NCBI GenBank assembly: GCA_049609325.1
Contig: JBMYYK010000001.1
Location: 1-64,000 of the forward strand
DNA length: 64,000 nucleotides
Direction: 5' to 3'
Origin: GCA-2733415 sp049609325
GTDB lineage: Bacteria > Bacteroidota > Bacteroidia > Flavobacteriales > Flavobacteriaceae
A program made the position numbers and the translations under genes. Of this stretch, positions 44,755 through 53,532 are shown in pieces. The notes under the pieces were generated by a model. That model had not been told where the DNA came from and ran no database searches. It worked only from the letters and a program-made list of their open reading frames with translations. How positions within the stretch are numbered: the first letter of the stretch is position 1; the number at the start of each line of letters is the position of its first letter.

Positions 44755-45885
44755 TTAATCCATAAAATACCAAAACTTAGGCTCGGTACCTAAATCTTCT
44801 TTTAAACGGAATACCTTTTTGTTTTCTAAAACCCAACGAATCGTACTATTAGGATCTAATAAATTCCCGAAAATTCGCGCACCTGTAGGACAAGCTTCTA
44901 CACAAGCTGGATTTTTACCCGCTCGCGAACGTTGTACACAAAACGTACATTTTTCCATCACCCCTTTCTTACGCATTCTGTTACCTAAGTAATGTTGGTT
45001 TTTATTCACCTCTTCTTCAGGAACTTCAGGCTTTTTCCAGTTGAAACGTCTACCATCATATGGGCATGCAGCCATACAGTATCTACAACCAACACACCAA
45101 TCGTAATCTACCACTACCAAACCATCTTTTTCTCGCCATGTGGCTTGCACTGGGCACACCTCTACACATGGTGGATTATCACAGTGGAAACATTGTGTTC
45201 CCATATAGAAATGCCCTTCTGCTGGCACTTCATGGTAATAGTTATCATCGGCCTCATTAAAGTTGAACCCCTTTCCGTCTTTCATTTCATGAATACGGAT
45301 GTATTGCATTTGAGAGTCTCTATCCTGATTATTTTCTTCAACACAGGCATTTACACAATCCATATACCCTTGGCATTTTGAGATGTTAAATGCATACCCA
45401 AAAAGCACATCTTCTTCAGCATTTTTAGACGACATATTTATGGTCTTACCTGTACGCAATTGATACGAGCGCACCAGTCTGTCTACAGTAGCAGATTTTT
45501 CTTCATCTGTCATCAGTTTATAGTTTCCTTTAAACTGCTCTTCCCAATCTATTTGAGCTTTTTCTTTAGACTCATCACTAGAGACCACACTTGTACATGA
45601 TGACACTGCTCCTGCACCAATCAACAAACTTGCTGTTAATTTTTTAAATGCTGATCTACGATCCATTTTTACATCAAAGACCTGATCAAATCCATCTTTA
45701 TGACGTTCTTCTCCAATTGCAGCATTAACAGCGCCTTCAAAAAACTCTTGCTCACTCAATTCTGATGTTTCAGGCTCAGAATGACAACCTCCTGAAGTAC
45801 TTCCACAGCCACAAGATGACGAGGTTGTTTGTTTATGCTTGCTATTTAGGTTTAGAGTAAACCATTTCTTACTATTACTACTCAT
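44755..45885 (-). CDS. NrfC/DmsB-like four-cluster ferredoxin with an internal Tat motif
   Basis: This 376-residue protein has four 4Fe-4S Cys groups: CQGYMDCVNAC, CFHCDNPPCVEVCP, CVGCRYCMAACP, and the CTFC plus CVEACP pair. These resemble NrfC, PsrB and DmsB. A twin-arginine signal (DRRSAFKKL, Arg76-Arg77, then a hydrophobic stretch to Cys97) lies behind a 74-residue N-terminal extension with a Cys/Gly knot (SCGCGSTSGGCH). It should pass electrons from the NrfD-like subunit towards the cytochromes and NapA. The extended Tat region is unusual. Confidence 0.85.
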   Translation of the reverse strand: MSSNSKKWFTLNLNSKHKQTTSSSCGCGSTSGGCHSEPETSELSEQEFFEGAVNAAIGEERHKDGFDQVFDVKMDRRSAFKKLTASLLIGAGAVSSCTSVVSSDESKEKAQIDWEEQFKGNYKLMTDEEKSATVDRLVRSYQLRTGKTINMSSKNAEEDVLFGYAFNISKCQGYMDCVNACVEENNQDRDSQMQYIRIHEMKDGKGFNFNEADDNYYHEVPAEGHFYMGTQCFHCDNPPCVEVCPVQATWREKDGLVVVDYDWCVGCRYCMAACPYDGRRFNWKKPEVPEEEVNKNQHYLGNRMRKKGVMEKCTFCVQRSRAGKNPACVEACPTGARIFGNLLDPNSTIRWVLENKKVFRLKEDLGTEPKFWYFMD

Positions 45886-45917
45886 AATATATAATGACTT
45901 TTCACCATAGTGGCGAT

Positions 45918-46553
45918 CTATTTTCTTTCTTTAACTTTTTGGGTGTTATAACGTTCTGGCCATTTTGAAGCGATATGTGGCTTATGCGGATTATGACAAT
46001 TTACACAAGTCATTGATGCTCTTGGCGGAGCCCAACTTCCTATACGCTTACCGTGTGCGCCACCTTTCCAATCTTCAAACTGTTTTGTATGACATTGGTT
46101 ACATAAATTATAACTTTTGTTGAAGTCAATTTCTTGATTGGTTAAACTTTTTAAGTTATCCATATCATTCCCGTTATGACACGTTAAACAGTTCATTGTG
46201 CTTGCATTGGCATGCACCAAATTAATATCCCAATGCGCCTTTTTACCGTTATTTCCTTTTTGTAATTCACTCAAAGGTTTTGAATGACATTCAGTACAGG
46301 CATAAGATTTAATTTGACTCTTACGTTCTGGAATTAAAAACGTGTGCTCCCCTTCTGTAATTTCAATTGTGTTTAAATGATCTATATACTTTTCAGAAGA
46401 AATAGGTGTCCCATGATAGCTTTTACTTTCAGCTTCAATTTTATCCATTACACCATGATATTCTTCTTCATGATGTTTACAAGACGTTAAAACCAATACT
46501 ATAATACCGATTATACAGAATAATTTATTTGTGTTTAAGTGCAACATATTCAT
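45918..46553 (-). CDS. Tetrahaem c-type cytochrome lipoprotein of the nap operon
   Basis: The 211-residue protein has a lipoprotein signal (LVLTSC, Cys25) and four CXXCH motifs at about residues 86-90, 122-126, 151-155 and 183-187, the last in CVNCHNPHKPH. It resembles cytochrome c3/NapM-like tetrahaem proteins rather than NapC, which has an N-terminal membrane helix and a different spacing. It probably links the ferredoxin module to NapB or NapA. It lies 2 bp after napB. Confidence 0.8.
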   Translation of the reverse strand: MNMLHLNTNKLFCIIGIIVLVLTSCKHHEEEYHGVMDKIEAESKSYHGTPISSEKYIDHLNTIEITEGEHTFLIPERKSQIKSYACTECHSKPLSELQKGNNGKKAHWDINLVHANASTMNCLTCHNGNDMDNLKSLTNQEIDFNKSYNLCNQCHTKQFEDWKGGAHGKRIGSWAPPRASMTCVNCHNPHKPHIASKWPERYNTQKVKERK

Positions 46554-46555
46554 TT

Positions 46556-47236
46556 TTAGTTAGCGCGTTTAAATACTCCAATATCAGTTACCTCTTTGTT
46601 ATTTGGTACATGACATTGTCTACAATTTACTCGTTCTGGGTGGCTTACTCTTATTTCTTTTGGAGCACCAGGACCTGCATGGCACGACAAACAATTTTCT
46701 CTCATTTGTATTTGATGTGGTATAACAGGCGGACTTCCAGCTAATGCATTGTTAATTCCTGCTTTTGGTGCAGGAACTTTTTCAAATACAGTTGGTTTAA
46801 ACAATGTTTCTGTTACTTGTGGCACATGACATTGTCTACAATTAACCAAATCTGGATGTGGTGTTACAGGAGCATAAGCGTCATATTTAGTTACAAATCC
46901 TCCATTATGATGGCATTTCAAACAACTATTACCACCCATGTTTCTCTCATCCTCAACCGGATGTGGTATACTTGGTGGAGCGCCATGATATGCTCTATTA
47001 TCATAATATGTTTCTAGAGAACGTTGATGCGCTTCATCTATAGGCATATTGGCGTAATCTAAAGCATACTCAGATCTTTGAAACACACCTTGCTCAGATG
47101 GAATGAGAATATCAGTACTTTCCTTTTTTGTTGGAATATACGCCTCTTCAAGTCCTGACCTATAACTATAATTCCAAATACCTATAAATGCCGCAAATAA
47201 AATAACGAATAATGATATAATTCCTAATCGTTTCAT
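46556..47236 (-). CDS. napB: Nitrate reductase cytochrome subunit NapB, duplicated four-haem form
   Basis: The 226-residue protein has an N-terminal hydrophobic signal or anchor (about 5-22) and four CXXCH motifs. NapB normally has two haems and about 150 residues. Here the NapB pattern PPxIPH-CLxCH-NCRQCHVP occurs twice: residues about 86-139 (haems at 105-109 and 133-137) and about 168-211 (haems at 182-186 and 205-209). This is an internal duplication. It transfers electrons to NapA. It begins 3 bp after napA. Confidence 0.88.
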   Translation of the reverse strand: MKRLGIISLFVILFAAFIGIWNYSYRSGLEEAYIPTKKESTDILIPSEQGVFQRSEYALDYANMPIDEAHQRSLETYYDNRAYHGAPPSIPHPVEDERNMGGNSCLKCHHNGGFVTKYDAYAPVTPHPDLVNCRQCHVPQVTETLFKPTVFEKVPAPKAGINNALAGSPPVIPHQIQMRENCLSCHAGPGAPKEIRVSHPERVNCRQCHVPNNKEVTDIGVFKRAN

Positions 47237-47239
47237 AAG

Positions 47240-49567
47240 CTATACCTTTTCAACTTTTACTGCACATTTTTTATAATCTGGCTGTTTTGATATAGGACAA
47301 AACGCATCTAAGGTAATGTCATTAATCAATAAGTTTTCATCAAAAAACGGTACAAATACTTGTCCTTTTTCTGGCACACCTCTTTCATTTACAGATGCAG
47401 GTAAAATTAAACTCCCACGGCGGGTGGTTAATTTCACTTTATCACCAGTACGTATTTGCATTTGCTTAGCTTCTTCTGGGTTTAACTCTACATAAGAGTG
47501 AGGTACAGCTTTATGCAATACAGGAATACGTCTGGTCATAGATCCTGTATGCCAGTGTTCAATTACACGACCTGTACAAAGCCAGAACGGATAGTCTTTA
47601 TCTGGTGATTCTGGTGCTGGTTCATAAGGGCGTTGCCATATAACTGCTTTACCATCTTTTTTTCCATAAAAGTGAAACTCTTCACCGTTAGTACATGCCG
47701 GATCATATTTTGAATTAAAACGCCATTTTGTAGATTTCCCATCTACATATGGCCATTGTGCTCCTGGTTGTGTTTTTAACACTTCATAAGGCGCCATATT
47801 GTGCTTTTTACCCTCATGATGTTTTCTATATTCGTTATAAATTTCTTCAATGTGGTTCTCTTCCTCGTAATGGAATTGTTTTTCAAATCCTAAACGTTTT
47901 GCCACTTCCACTAACTGCCAAGTGTCACTCATAGCCTCACCAGGAGGGTTAATCAATTGATCAAATTGTTGTGTACGTCGCTCTGAATTACCATACATTC
48001 CTTCGCGTTCTATCCACATAGCAGATGGTAAAATAACATCAGCAATATCTGTAGTTGGTGTAGGATACACATCTGAAACTACAATAAAGCGCCCCTCTTT
48101 TTTAGTAGCATCTCTATAACGTTTCAATTTAGGCATTGTTACCATTGGGTTGGTAACTTGTATCCACATAAAACGAATATCTCCTCTATCTAACGCTCTA
48201 AACATCTCAACAGTATGATAACTTGGTTTTGATGGGATATTTTCTACTGGCACATTCCAAATATGAGCCGCATGTTCTCTATCCTTTTTGTTCATAACCA
48301 CACCGTGAGGTAGTTTATGTGTTAACGTACCTACTTCTCTAACTGTACCACAAGCACTTGGTTGACCTGTTAACGAGAAAGGACTATTTCCTGGCGTAGA
48401 AATTTTACCAGTTAATAGATGGATGTTATAAATTAAGTTATTCATCCATGTCCCTCGGGTATGTTGGTTAGGCCCCATACACCATAATGACATCACCTTT
48501 TTATTAGGGTCGCCAAAATATGCAGCCATATATTTAATATCTTTTGCAGACACACCTGACATTTTTTCAACCTTTTCAGGAGCATAATCTTCTAAAAACT
48601 CCTTAAAAGCTTTAAAGTCTATATTTTCAGGCTTATCTTTAAACGCATAGTTATCTTCTAATCCGTAACCCATTTCTGTAATTCCTTTTTGGAAGTTACA
48701 GTGTTTCTCAACAAAGTCTTTATTTACCCAACCGTTTTTAATGATTTCATAGCAAATTGCATTGGCAACTGCTAAATCGGTTTGTGGTTTGAATAATATT
48801 GATTTATCTGCAGCCATACTTGTACGTGTCGTTCTTGTGGCAAAATCAATAATTTTCACACCTCTTTTTAAGCGTTGATCTAAAATTCTTGAAAACAATA
48901 CCGGGTGCATTTCTGCCATATTGTTACCCCAAAGTACAAACACATCTGCATGATCAATATCTTCATAACATCCCATTGGCTCATCTATACCGAAAGATGT
49001 CATAAAACCGGTTACCGCACTTGCCATACACAAACGTGCATTGGCCTCTACGTTGTTGGTACCTATACAGCCCTTAAATAATTTTGAAGCCACATAGCCA
49101 TCAGGTATTGTCCATTGACCAGACCCATAAATTGACACCGCATCTTTACCATGGTTGGCTATAGTATCTTGCATTTTTGACGCAATTAAATCTAAAGCCT
49201 CTTTCATTGACGTTTCAACATACACCCCATTTTTCTTAACTAATGGTTTAGTCAATCGGTCTTTACCGTATAAAGCCATCACTGAATGATATCCTTTAAC
49301 ACAACATAATCCTTTATTAACTGAAGATTTTGGATCTCCTTTAACTGCAACAGCTTTTCCGTTGTCTATTCCTACTAAAAGACCGCACCCAACACCACAA
49401 AACCTACATGGTGTTTTTTTCCAATCAAGATTACCTCCTTTTGGTAAGTTTTTTTCTTGTTCTTCAGCAAACAATATTCCAGGGAACATTGTTGCAGCAG
49501 CTGTCATTGCAGACAAAACAGCCATTTTTTTAATAAAACTACGTCTATTACTTAATGAAGTATACAT
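47240..49567 (-). CDS. napA: Periplasmic nitrate reductase catalytic subunit
   Basis: This 775-residue protein has a Tat signal (NRRSFIKK, residues 7-14) and the 4Fe-4S motif Cys54, Cys57, Cys61 and Cys89 (CRFCGVGCG and CCVKG). The molybdenum ligand is Cys180 in NARLCMASAV, the NapA type. Molybdopterin guanine dinucleotide-binding domains follow. It reduces nitrate to nitrite in the periplasm. It follows napD by 6 bp; the cofactor pathway is divergent upstream. Confidence 0.96.
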   Translation of the reverse strand: MYTSLSNRRSFIKKMAVLSAMTAAATMFPGILFAEEQEKNLPKGGNLDWKKTPCRFCGVGCGLLVGIDNGKAVAVKGDPKSSVNKGLCCVKGYHSVMALYGKDRLTKPLVKKNGVYVETSMKEALDLIASKMQDTIANHGKDAVSIYGSGQWTIPDGYVASKLFKGCIGTNNVEANARLCMASAVTGFMTSFGIDEPMGCYEDIDHADVFVLWGNNMAEMHPVLFSRILDQRLKRGVKIIDFATRTTRTSMAADKSILFKPQTDLAVANAICYEIIKNGWVNKDFVEKHCNFQKGITEMGYGLEDNYAFKDKPENIDFKAFKEFLEDYAPEKVEKMSGVSAKDIKYMAAYFGDPNKKVMSLWCMGPNQHTRGTWMNNLIYNIHLLTGKISTPGNSPFSLTGQPSACGTVREVGTLTHKLPHGVVMNKKDREHAAHIWNVPVENIPSKPSYHTVEMFRALDRGDIRFMWIQVTNPMVTMPKLKRYRDATKKEGRFIVVSDVYPTPTTDIADVILPSAMWIEREGMYGNSERRTQQFDQLINPPGEAMSDTWQLVEVAKRLGFEKQFHYEEENHIEEIYNEYRKHHEGKKHNMAPYEVLKTQPGAQWPYVDGKSTKWRFNSKYDPACTNGEEFHFYGKKDGKAVIWQRPYEPAPESPDKDYPFWLCTGRVIEHWHTGSMTRRIPVLHKAVPHSYVELNPEEAKQMQIRTGDKVKLTTRRGSLILPASVNERGVPEKGQVFVPFFDENLLINDITLDAFCPISKQPDYKKCAVKVEKV

Positions 49568-49573
49568 ATCGCG

Positions 49574-49810
49574 TTAATTTTTTGGTGTATTAAATCCTGA
49601 AACCATTGCGAGTAGTTTTAAACTTTCAATAGCCTCTATTTGTTCTTTTACTTTATCGTCTTCTTGTTTACTTTCCGTATCTGTAACTACTACTATAACA
49701 TCTTCATTTTCTGCCGGAATCACTTCGCAATCCTCTATGCTTTGTAGTGCCTTATATAGCTCATTTCTTTTCCCTTCATGTGAATGCGCCAAATAACTTA
49801 TTATACCCAT
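49574..49810 (-). CDS. napD: NapD-like chaperone for NapA
   Basis: The 78-residue protein has the small ferredoxin-like fold pattern of NapD (ISYLAHSHEGKRNELYKALQ, CEVIPAENED). NapD binds the Tat signal of NapA and holds export until the cofactor is in place. It is the first gene of the nap operon and follows the operator-promoter at 49835-49877. Confidence 0.85.
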   Translation of the reverse strand: MGIISYLAHSHEGKRNELYKALQSIEDCEVIPAENEDVIVVVTDTESKQEDDKVKEQIEAIESLKLLAMVSGFNTPKN

Positions 49811-49834
49811 TATATGTTGATTTTCTTACTACTG

Positions 49835-49877
49835 TAAAATTCTCCCTTTTTAGCCGAAAATTAGATGACAAATGTCA
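49835..49877 (-). promoter_or_regulatory. Fnr-type operator plus weak -7 box of the nap operon
   Basis: The operator TGACAAATGTCA, a full TGACA/TGTCA palindrome, is at 49866-49877. At a centre distance of 33 bp the minus strand has GAATTTTA (49835-49842), two mismatches to TAnnTTTG. Confidence 0.55.
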
Positions 49878-49914
49878 TGTCTGTCAATTTAAACTAGGTC
49901 TAAATAAGTTAGCA

Positions 49915-49957
49915 TGATAAATATCATATTTAGCAAAAAACACTAGCGCTATATTTG
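49915..49957 (+). promoter_or_regulatory. Fnr-type operator plus -7 box of the molybdenum cofactor operon
   Basis: The operator TGATAAATATCA is at 49915-49926 and TATATTTG (full match) at 49950-49957, centres 33 bp apart; moeA starts 38 bp after the box. The nap and moe operons thus have one operator each in the same divergent region. Confidence 0.7.
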
Positions 49958-49994
49958 TATATACATAACGATTTTAGTTTAAATACGAATTATA

Positions 49995-51170
49995 ATGATT
50001 GGAGTTACAGAGGCTTTAGAGCTTATTTCAAGTACAGCTATTACACAACATACCAAACAGATAAAGCTAAGTAAAGCCTTAAATATGGTGCTTGCTAATG
50101 ATGTGGTATCCCCTATAAATATGCCTCCATTTCGACAATCTGCTATGGATGGATACGCTATACATTTATGCAATACAACCGCATATACTTTAATAGATGA
50201 AATTAAAGCAGGAGACAATCTCAATCCTGAACTAAACTGTGGAGAAGCTGTACGTATTTTCACGGGTGCTCCAGTACCAGATACTGCTACAGCAGTTGTG
50301 ATGCAAGAACATATTACAACAAATGGTAACAGCATAAATTTGCAAAAATTAGTTGTTGCACATGATAACATACGCCCAAAAGGAGAACAAATTAAACAAG
50401 GAGACGTTGCCTTAAAAAAAGGAACCAAACTAAACCCAGCAGGAATAGGTTATTTAGCTACTTTAGGAATTACAACTGTAGAGATATTTCAACAACCTAA
50501 AATTACTATTGTTGTTACAGGAAATGAATTGACTCCACCAGGTGAACAACTACACTATGGTCAGATTTATGAAAGTAATTCGGTCATGCTTTTTAACGCT
50601 ATTAAAAATTTGGGGTACGACAATATTGCCATACAACAAGTAAATGATGACTATCATACTACAAAAACAATTATTGACACTGCTATTAAAACCAACGACA
50701 TCGTATTGCTTACTGGAGGAATCTCTGTGGGTGATTATGACTTTGTGGGTAAAGCTTTGCATGACTTACAAGTAGATACCGTGTTTTATAAAGTCAAACA
50801 AAAACCCGGGAAACCACTATTTTTTGGCACAAAACACTCTACTCCAGTTTTTGCATTACCTGGTAATCCAGCTGCGGCACTAACTTGTTTTTATATATAT
50901 GTATATCCCATTTTGTTACAAATGGCTGGTGAAGTAAATTCAGAATTACCAAAAACTACGGCAACATCAGTATCTACATTTGAAAAAAAAGGAGGTCGCG
51001 CACAGTTTTTAAAGGCTATTGAAACCAATGGAGAAGTTACAATATTAGAAGGACAAAGCTCGGCCATGCTACACACATTTGCTTTAGCTAACGCTTTAGT
51101 ATTGGTTCCCGAAGAACAACAAAATATCAACATTGGCGACCTTGTTCAAGTCATACGTTTACCACAATAA
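49995..51170 (+). CDS. moeA: Molybdopterin molybdenumtransferase MoeA
   Basis: The 391-residue protein is full length for MoeA. It has PPFRQSAMDGYAI near residue 45, FTGAPVPDTATAVVMQE, the MPT-binding TGGISVGDYDFV, KPGKPLFFG and PGNPAAALTCF. It inserts molybdate into adenylated molybdopterin. First gene of an eight-gene operon that serves NapA. Confidence 0.95.
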   Translation: MIGVTEALELISSTAITQHTKQIKLSKALNMVLANDVVSPINMPPFRQSAMDGYAIHLCNTTAYTLIDEIKAGDNLNPELNCGEAVRIFTGAPVPDTATAVVMQEHITTNGNSINLQKLVVAHDNIRPKGEQIKQGDVALKKGTKLNPAGIGYLATLGITTVEIFQQPKITIVVTGNELTPPGEQLHYGQIYESNSVMLFNAIKNLGYDNIAIQQVNDDYHTTKTIIDTAIKTNDIVLLTGGISVGDYDFVGKALHDLQVDTVFYKVKQKPGKPLFFGTKHSTPVFALPGNPAAALTCFYIYVYPILLQMAGEVNSELPKTTATSVSTFEKKGGRAQFLKAIETNGEVTILEGQSSAMLHTFALANALVLVPEEQQNINIGDLVQVIRLPQ

Positions 51171-51180
51171 CACTATAAAT

Positions 51181-51513
51181 ATGGATTATAAAATTAAAAG
51201 TCGTATTTGGATAGAACTTGATGATAAAGTACTATTAGGTGAAGGTAGAGTAAAATTACTTAAAGCTATAGCTAACACTGGCTCACTATCTAAAGCAGCT
51301 AAAAGCTTAAGCATGTCTTACAAAAAAGCGTGGACTTTAGTTGACGCTGTAAACAAATCTGCTAAAGAACCTATAATTATAACCAGTATTGGAGGTAAAA
51401 ATGGTGGTGGTGCACAACTTACTCCGTATGGAAAAAAACTAATTACTTCTTTTGAAACTATTAATAAGAACTGTTGGACGTATTTAGATGCTCAAGCACA
51501 AACTATTGACTGA
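51181..51513 (+). CDS. ModE-like winged-helix protein without molybdate-binding domains
   Basis: This 110-residue protein matches the N-terminal DNA-binding domain of ModE (LysR-type HTH: LLGEGRVKLLKAIANTGSLSKAAKSLSMSYKKAW, then GGKNGGGAQLTPYG). It lacks the C-terminal MOP domains that bind molybdate. I chose the ATG at 51181, 10 bp after the moeA stop; an earlier start at 51133 lies inside moeA. A DNA-binding regulator of molybdenum genes is likely, but how it would sense the metal is unclear. Confidence 0.82.
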   Translation: MDYKIKSRIWIELDDKVLLGEGRVKLLKAIANTGSLSKAAKSLSMSYKKAWTLVDAVNKSAKEPIIITSIGGKNGGGAQLTPYGKKLITSFETINKNCWTYLDAQAQTID

Positions 51514-51515
51514 TT

Positions 51516-52259
51516 ATGATAAATGACCTTATACATATTTGGCCGTTTATAGCACTTTTACCATTCGTAGCATTTTTATATGCGAGTGTAGGACATGGTG
51601 GTGCAAGTGGTTATCTTGCCCTTATGGGGATATTTTCATTTGCCACAAACATTATGAAACCTACTGCCCTATTACTAAATTTATTTGTTGCTGCAGCTGC
51701 GTTTTATCATTATTACAAACAAGGCCATTTTAATAAAACCTTATTCATTTCATTTGCGGGAGCTTCAATACCCATGGCTTATATAGGCGGATTACTTACT
51801 ATTAATGCTGAATTATATAAAAAAGTACTAGCAGTGCTTTTAATTTTTGCTATTTTAAAACTTTTAAATGTTTTTGGTAAAGAAAGTAGCGTTATAAAAA
51901 CCGTAAAAACATGGCAAGGTATAATTGTTGGAGGAGCTATTGGATTCTTTTCAGGCCTCATAGGAATTGGTGGTGGTATTATTTTGAGTCCAGTTATTTT
52001 ACTATTACACTGGGGAAAAATGAAAGAAGCTGCTGCTGTATCTGCATTGTTCATTTGGGTCAATTCTGCAGCTGGTCTTGCAGGGCAATTTAGTACAGGT
52101 GTTACACTATCTATTCAATCTGTAGTATTAGTACTTATTGCATTATGTGGTGGTTTTTTGGGTGCTTATGTAGGAAGCAAAAAACTTAATAATACCTATT
52201 TAAAACACATGCTGGCCTTTGTGTTAGCCATTGCATCAATCAAATTATTTCTGATATAA
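51516..52259 (+). CDS. TSUP (TauE/SafE) family membrane transporter
   Basis: The 247-residue protein has about eight membrane helices and two half repeats with the TSUP glycine motif (GHGGASGYLALMGI and GLIGIGGGIILSPV). Known family members export sulfite, thiosulfate or organosulfonates. Its place inside a cofactor operon (2 bp after the ModE-like gene, 1 bp before mobA) raises the possibility of oxyanion transport linked to molybdenum; this is inference. Confidence 0.82.
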   Translation: MINDLIHIWPFIALLPFVAFLYASVGHGGASGYLALMGIFSFATNIMKPTALLLNLFVAAAAFYHYYKQGHFNKTLFISFAGASIPMAYIGGLLTINAELYKKVLAVLLIFAILKLLNVFGKESSVIKTVKTWQGIIVGGAIGFFSGLIGIGGGIILSPVILLLHWGKMKEAAAVSALFIWVNSAAGLAGQFSTGVTLSIQSVVLVLIALCGGFLGAYVGSKKLNNTYLKHMLAFVLAIASIKLFLI

Positions 52260-52260
52260 T

Positions 52261-52845
52261 ATGAGCAAGGTTAATAACATAACAGGTATTATCCTTGCAG
52301 GTGGCAAGAGTTCTAGAATGGGCACAGATAAAGGATTTATATTATTTAAAAACAAACCATTTATTCAACATTGTATTGACGCCTTACAATCGTTTGTTGA
52401 TGATATTATCATTGTAAGCAATAACAAATTATATGATCAATTCAATGCAATTAGGGTTGATGATTTAATAGAAAATTCTGGACCATTGGCTGGTATTTAT
52501 ACAGGATTACACCATTCTAAAACCACAACAAATATTGTATTAAGTTGTGATATACCATTAATCAATACAGCGTTAATTTCAACTTTAGTACAACATCATA
52601 CAACACAAGTAAATATCACCTATGTTATAAGTAATAACAAGCAAATGCCACTTATTGCTATCTACAAAAAAGATTGTCTACCTGTTTGCTTACAATTATT
52701 AAATGCAAATGAGCGGCGTTTAAAAACACTACTTAAAAGTGTTACAACTAATGCTGTAACATTAGATGAAACGTTGCAAAAACACACCGTTAACATCAAT
52801 ACACTTAACGAATTAAATAAACTAAATCATGAACTTAAACATTAA
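52261..52845 (+). CDS. mobA: Molybdenum cofactor guanylyltransferase
   Basis: This 194-residue protein has the nucleotidyltransferase start GIILAGGKSSRMGTDKGF, SGPLAGIYTG and LSCDIPLI. MobA makes the guanine dinucleotide form of the cofactor that NapA needs. Its end overlaps moaD by 17 bp. Confidence 0.92.
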   Translation: MSKVNNITGIILAGGKSSRMGTDKGFILFKNKPFIQHCIDALQSFVDDIIIVSNNKLYDQFNAIRVDDLIENSGPLAGIYTGLHHSKTTTNIVLSCDIPLINTALISTLVQHHTTQVNITYVISNNKQMPLIAIYKKDCLPVCLQLLNANERRLKTLLKSVTTNAVTLDETLQKHTVNINTLNELNKLNHELKH

Positions 52846-53062
52846 ATATTTTGGTATGCTTACTGAAGTTACACAGTGTAATGAGGAAACGATTGAGTTT
52901 TCAGAAGCTACTGTTTCTGACTTACTACATCAATTATTTAATAAATACCCATCATTACAACATCAAAACTTCCAAGTGGCCGAAAACCAAACATTGGTTA
53001 ATCACAACACCACAATAACAAATCCAGATATTGCATTACTACCACCTTTCGCAGGCGGATAA
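52829..53062 (+). CDS. moaD: Molybdopterin synthase sulfur carrier subunit
   Basis: The 77-residue ubiquitin-like protein ends in LLPPFAGG, with the C-terminal Gly-Gly that carries the thiocarboxylate in MoaD. It lies directly before moaE. The MoeB-type enzyme that activates MoaD is not in this operon. Confidence 0.92.
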   Translation: MNLNIKYFGMLTEVTQCNEETIEFSEATVSDLLHQLFNKYPSLQHQNFQVAENQTLVNHNTTITNPDIALLPPFAGG

Positions 53063-53076
53063 TTAACTATACACAT

Positions 53077-53520
53077 ATGAAAACATCACAAATCAAAAAC
53101 GTTTTTAAACCTGGTGCTATCTCTGCAGAATTTATTGCAAATTCAATAGCTAAGCATCAATCAAAAAAAAACATTGGAGCACATAATATTTTTTTAGGTC
53201 AAGTTCGCGCAGATCAAATTGAAACTAAAACTGTTACTGCTATTGAATATACGGCTTATGAAGATATGGCAAATCAAAAATTTCATGACATCAGAGAGGC
53301 TGCTTTTGAAAAATTTGATTTAACATGCATGCATATATACCATAGTATAGGTACTGTGAAAGCTGGTGAAATATGCTTATTTGTTTTTGTGTCTTCAATA
53401 AGACGAAAAAATGTATTTCCAGCTATTGAATATATTGTTAATGAAATTAAAGCACATGTGCCTATTTTTGGTAAGGAGGTATTTGAAGATGCTTCACACC
53501 AATGGAAAGTTAACAGTTAA
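53077..53520 (+). CDS. moaE: Molybdopterin synthase catalytic subunit
   Basis: The 147-residue protein has the MoaE core with FLGQVRAD, IEYTAYEDMA, HSIGTVKAGE and the catalytic Lys regions SSIRRKNVFPA and VPIFGKEVF. With MoaD it converts cyclic pyranopterin monophosphate to molybdopterin. Confidence 0.93.
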   Translation: MKTSQIKNVFKPGAISAEFIANSIAKHQSKKNIGAHNIFLGQVRADQIETKTVTAIEYTAYEDMANQKFHDIREAAFEKFDLTCMHIYHSIGTVKAGEICLFVFVSSIRRKNVFPAIEYIVNEIKAHVPIFGKEVFEDASHQWKVNS

Positions 53521-53532
53521 ATACATAACATC

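Noticed and set aside
44992..45381. Plus-strand open frame of 129 codons
   Set aside because: It is antisense to the four-cluster ferredoxin, whose Cys motifs and neighbours are unmistakable.
49979..50428. Minus-strand open frame of 149 codons
   Set aside because: It is antisense to the start of moeA and would remove the moe promoter region.
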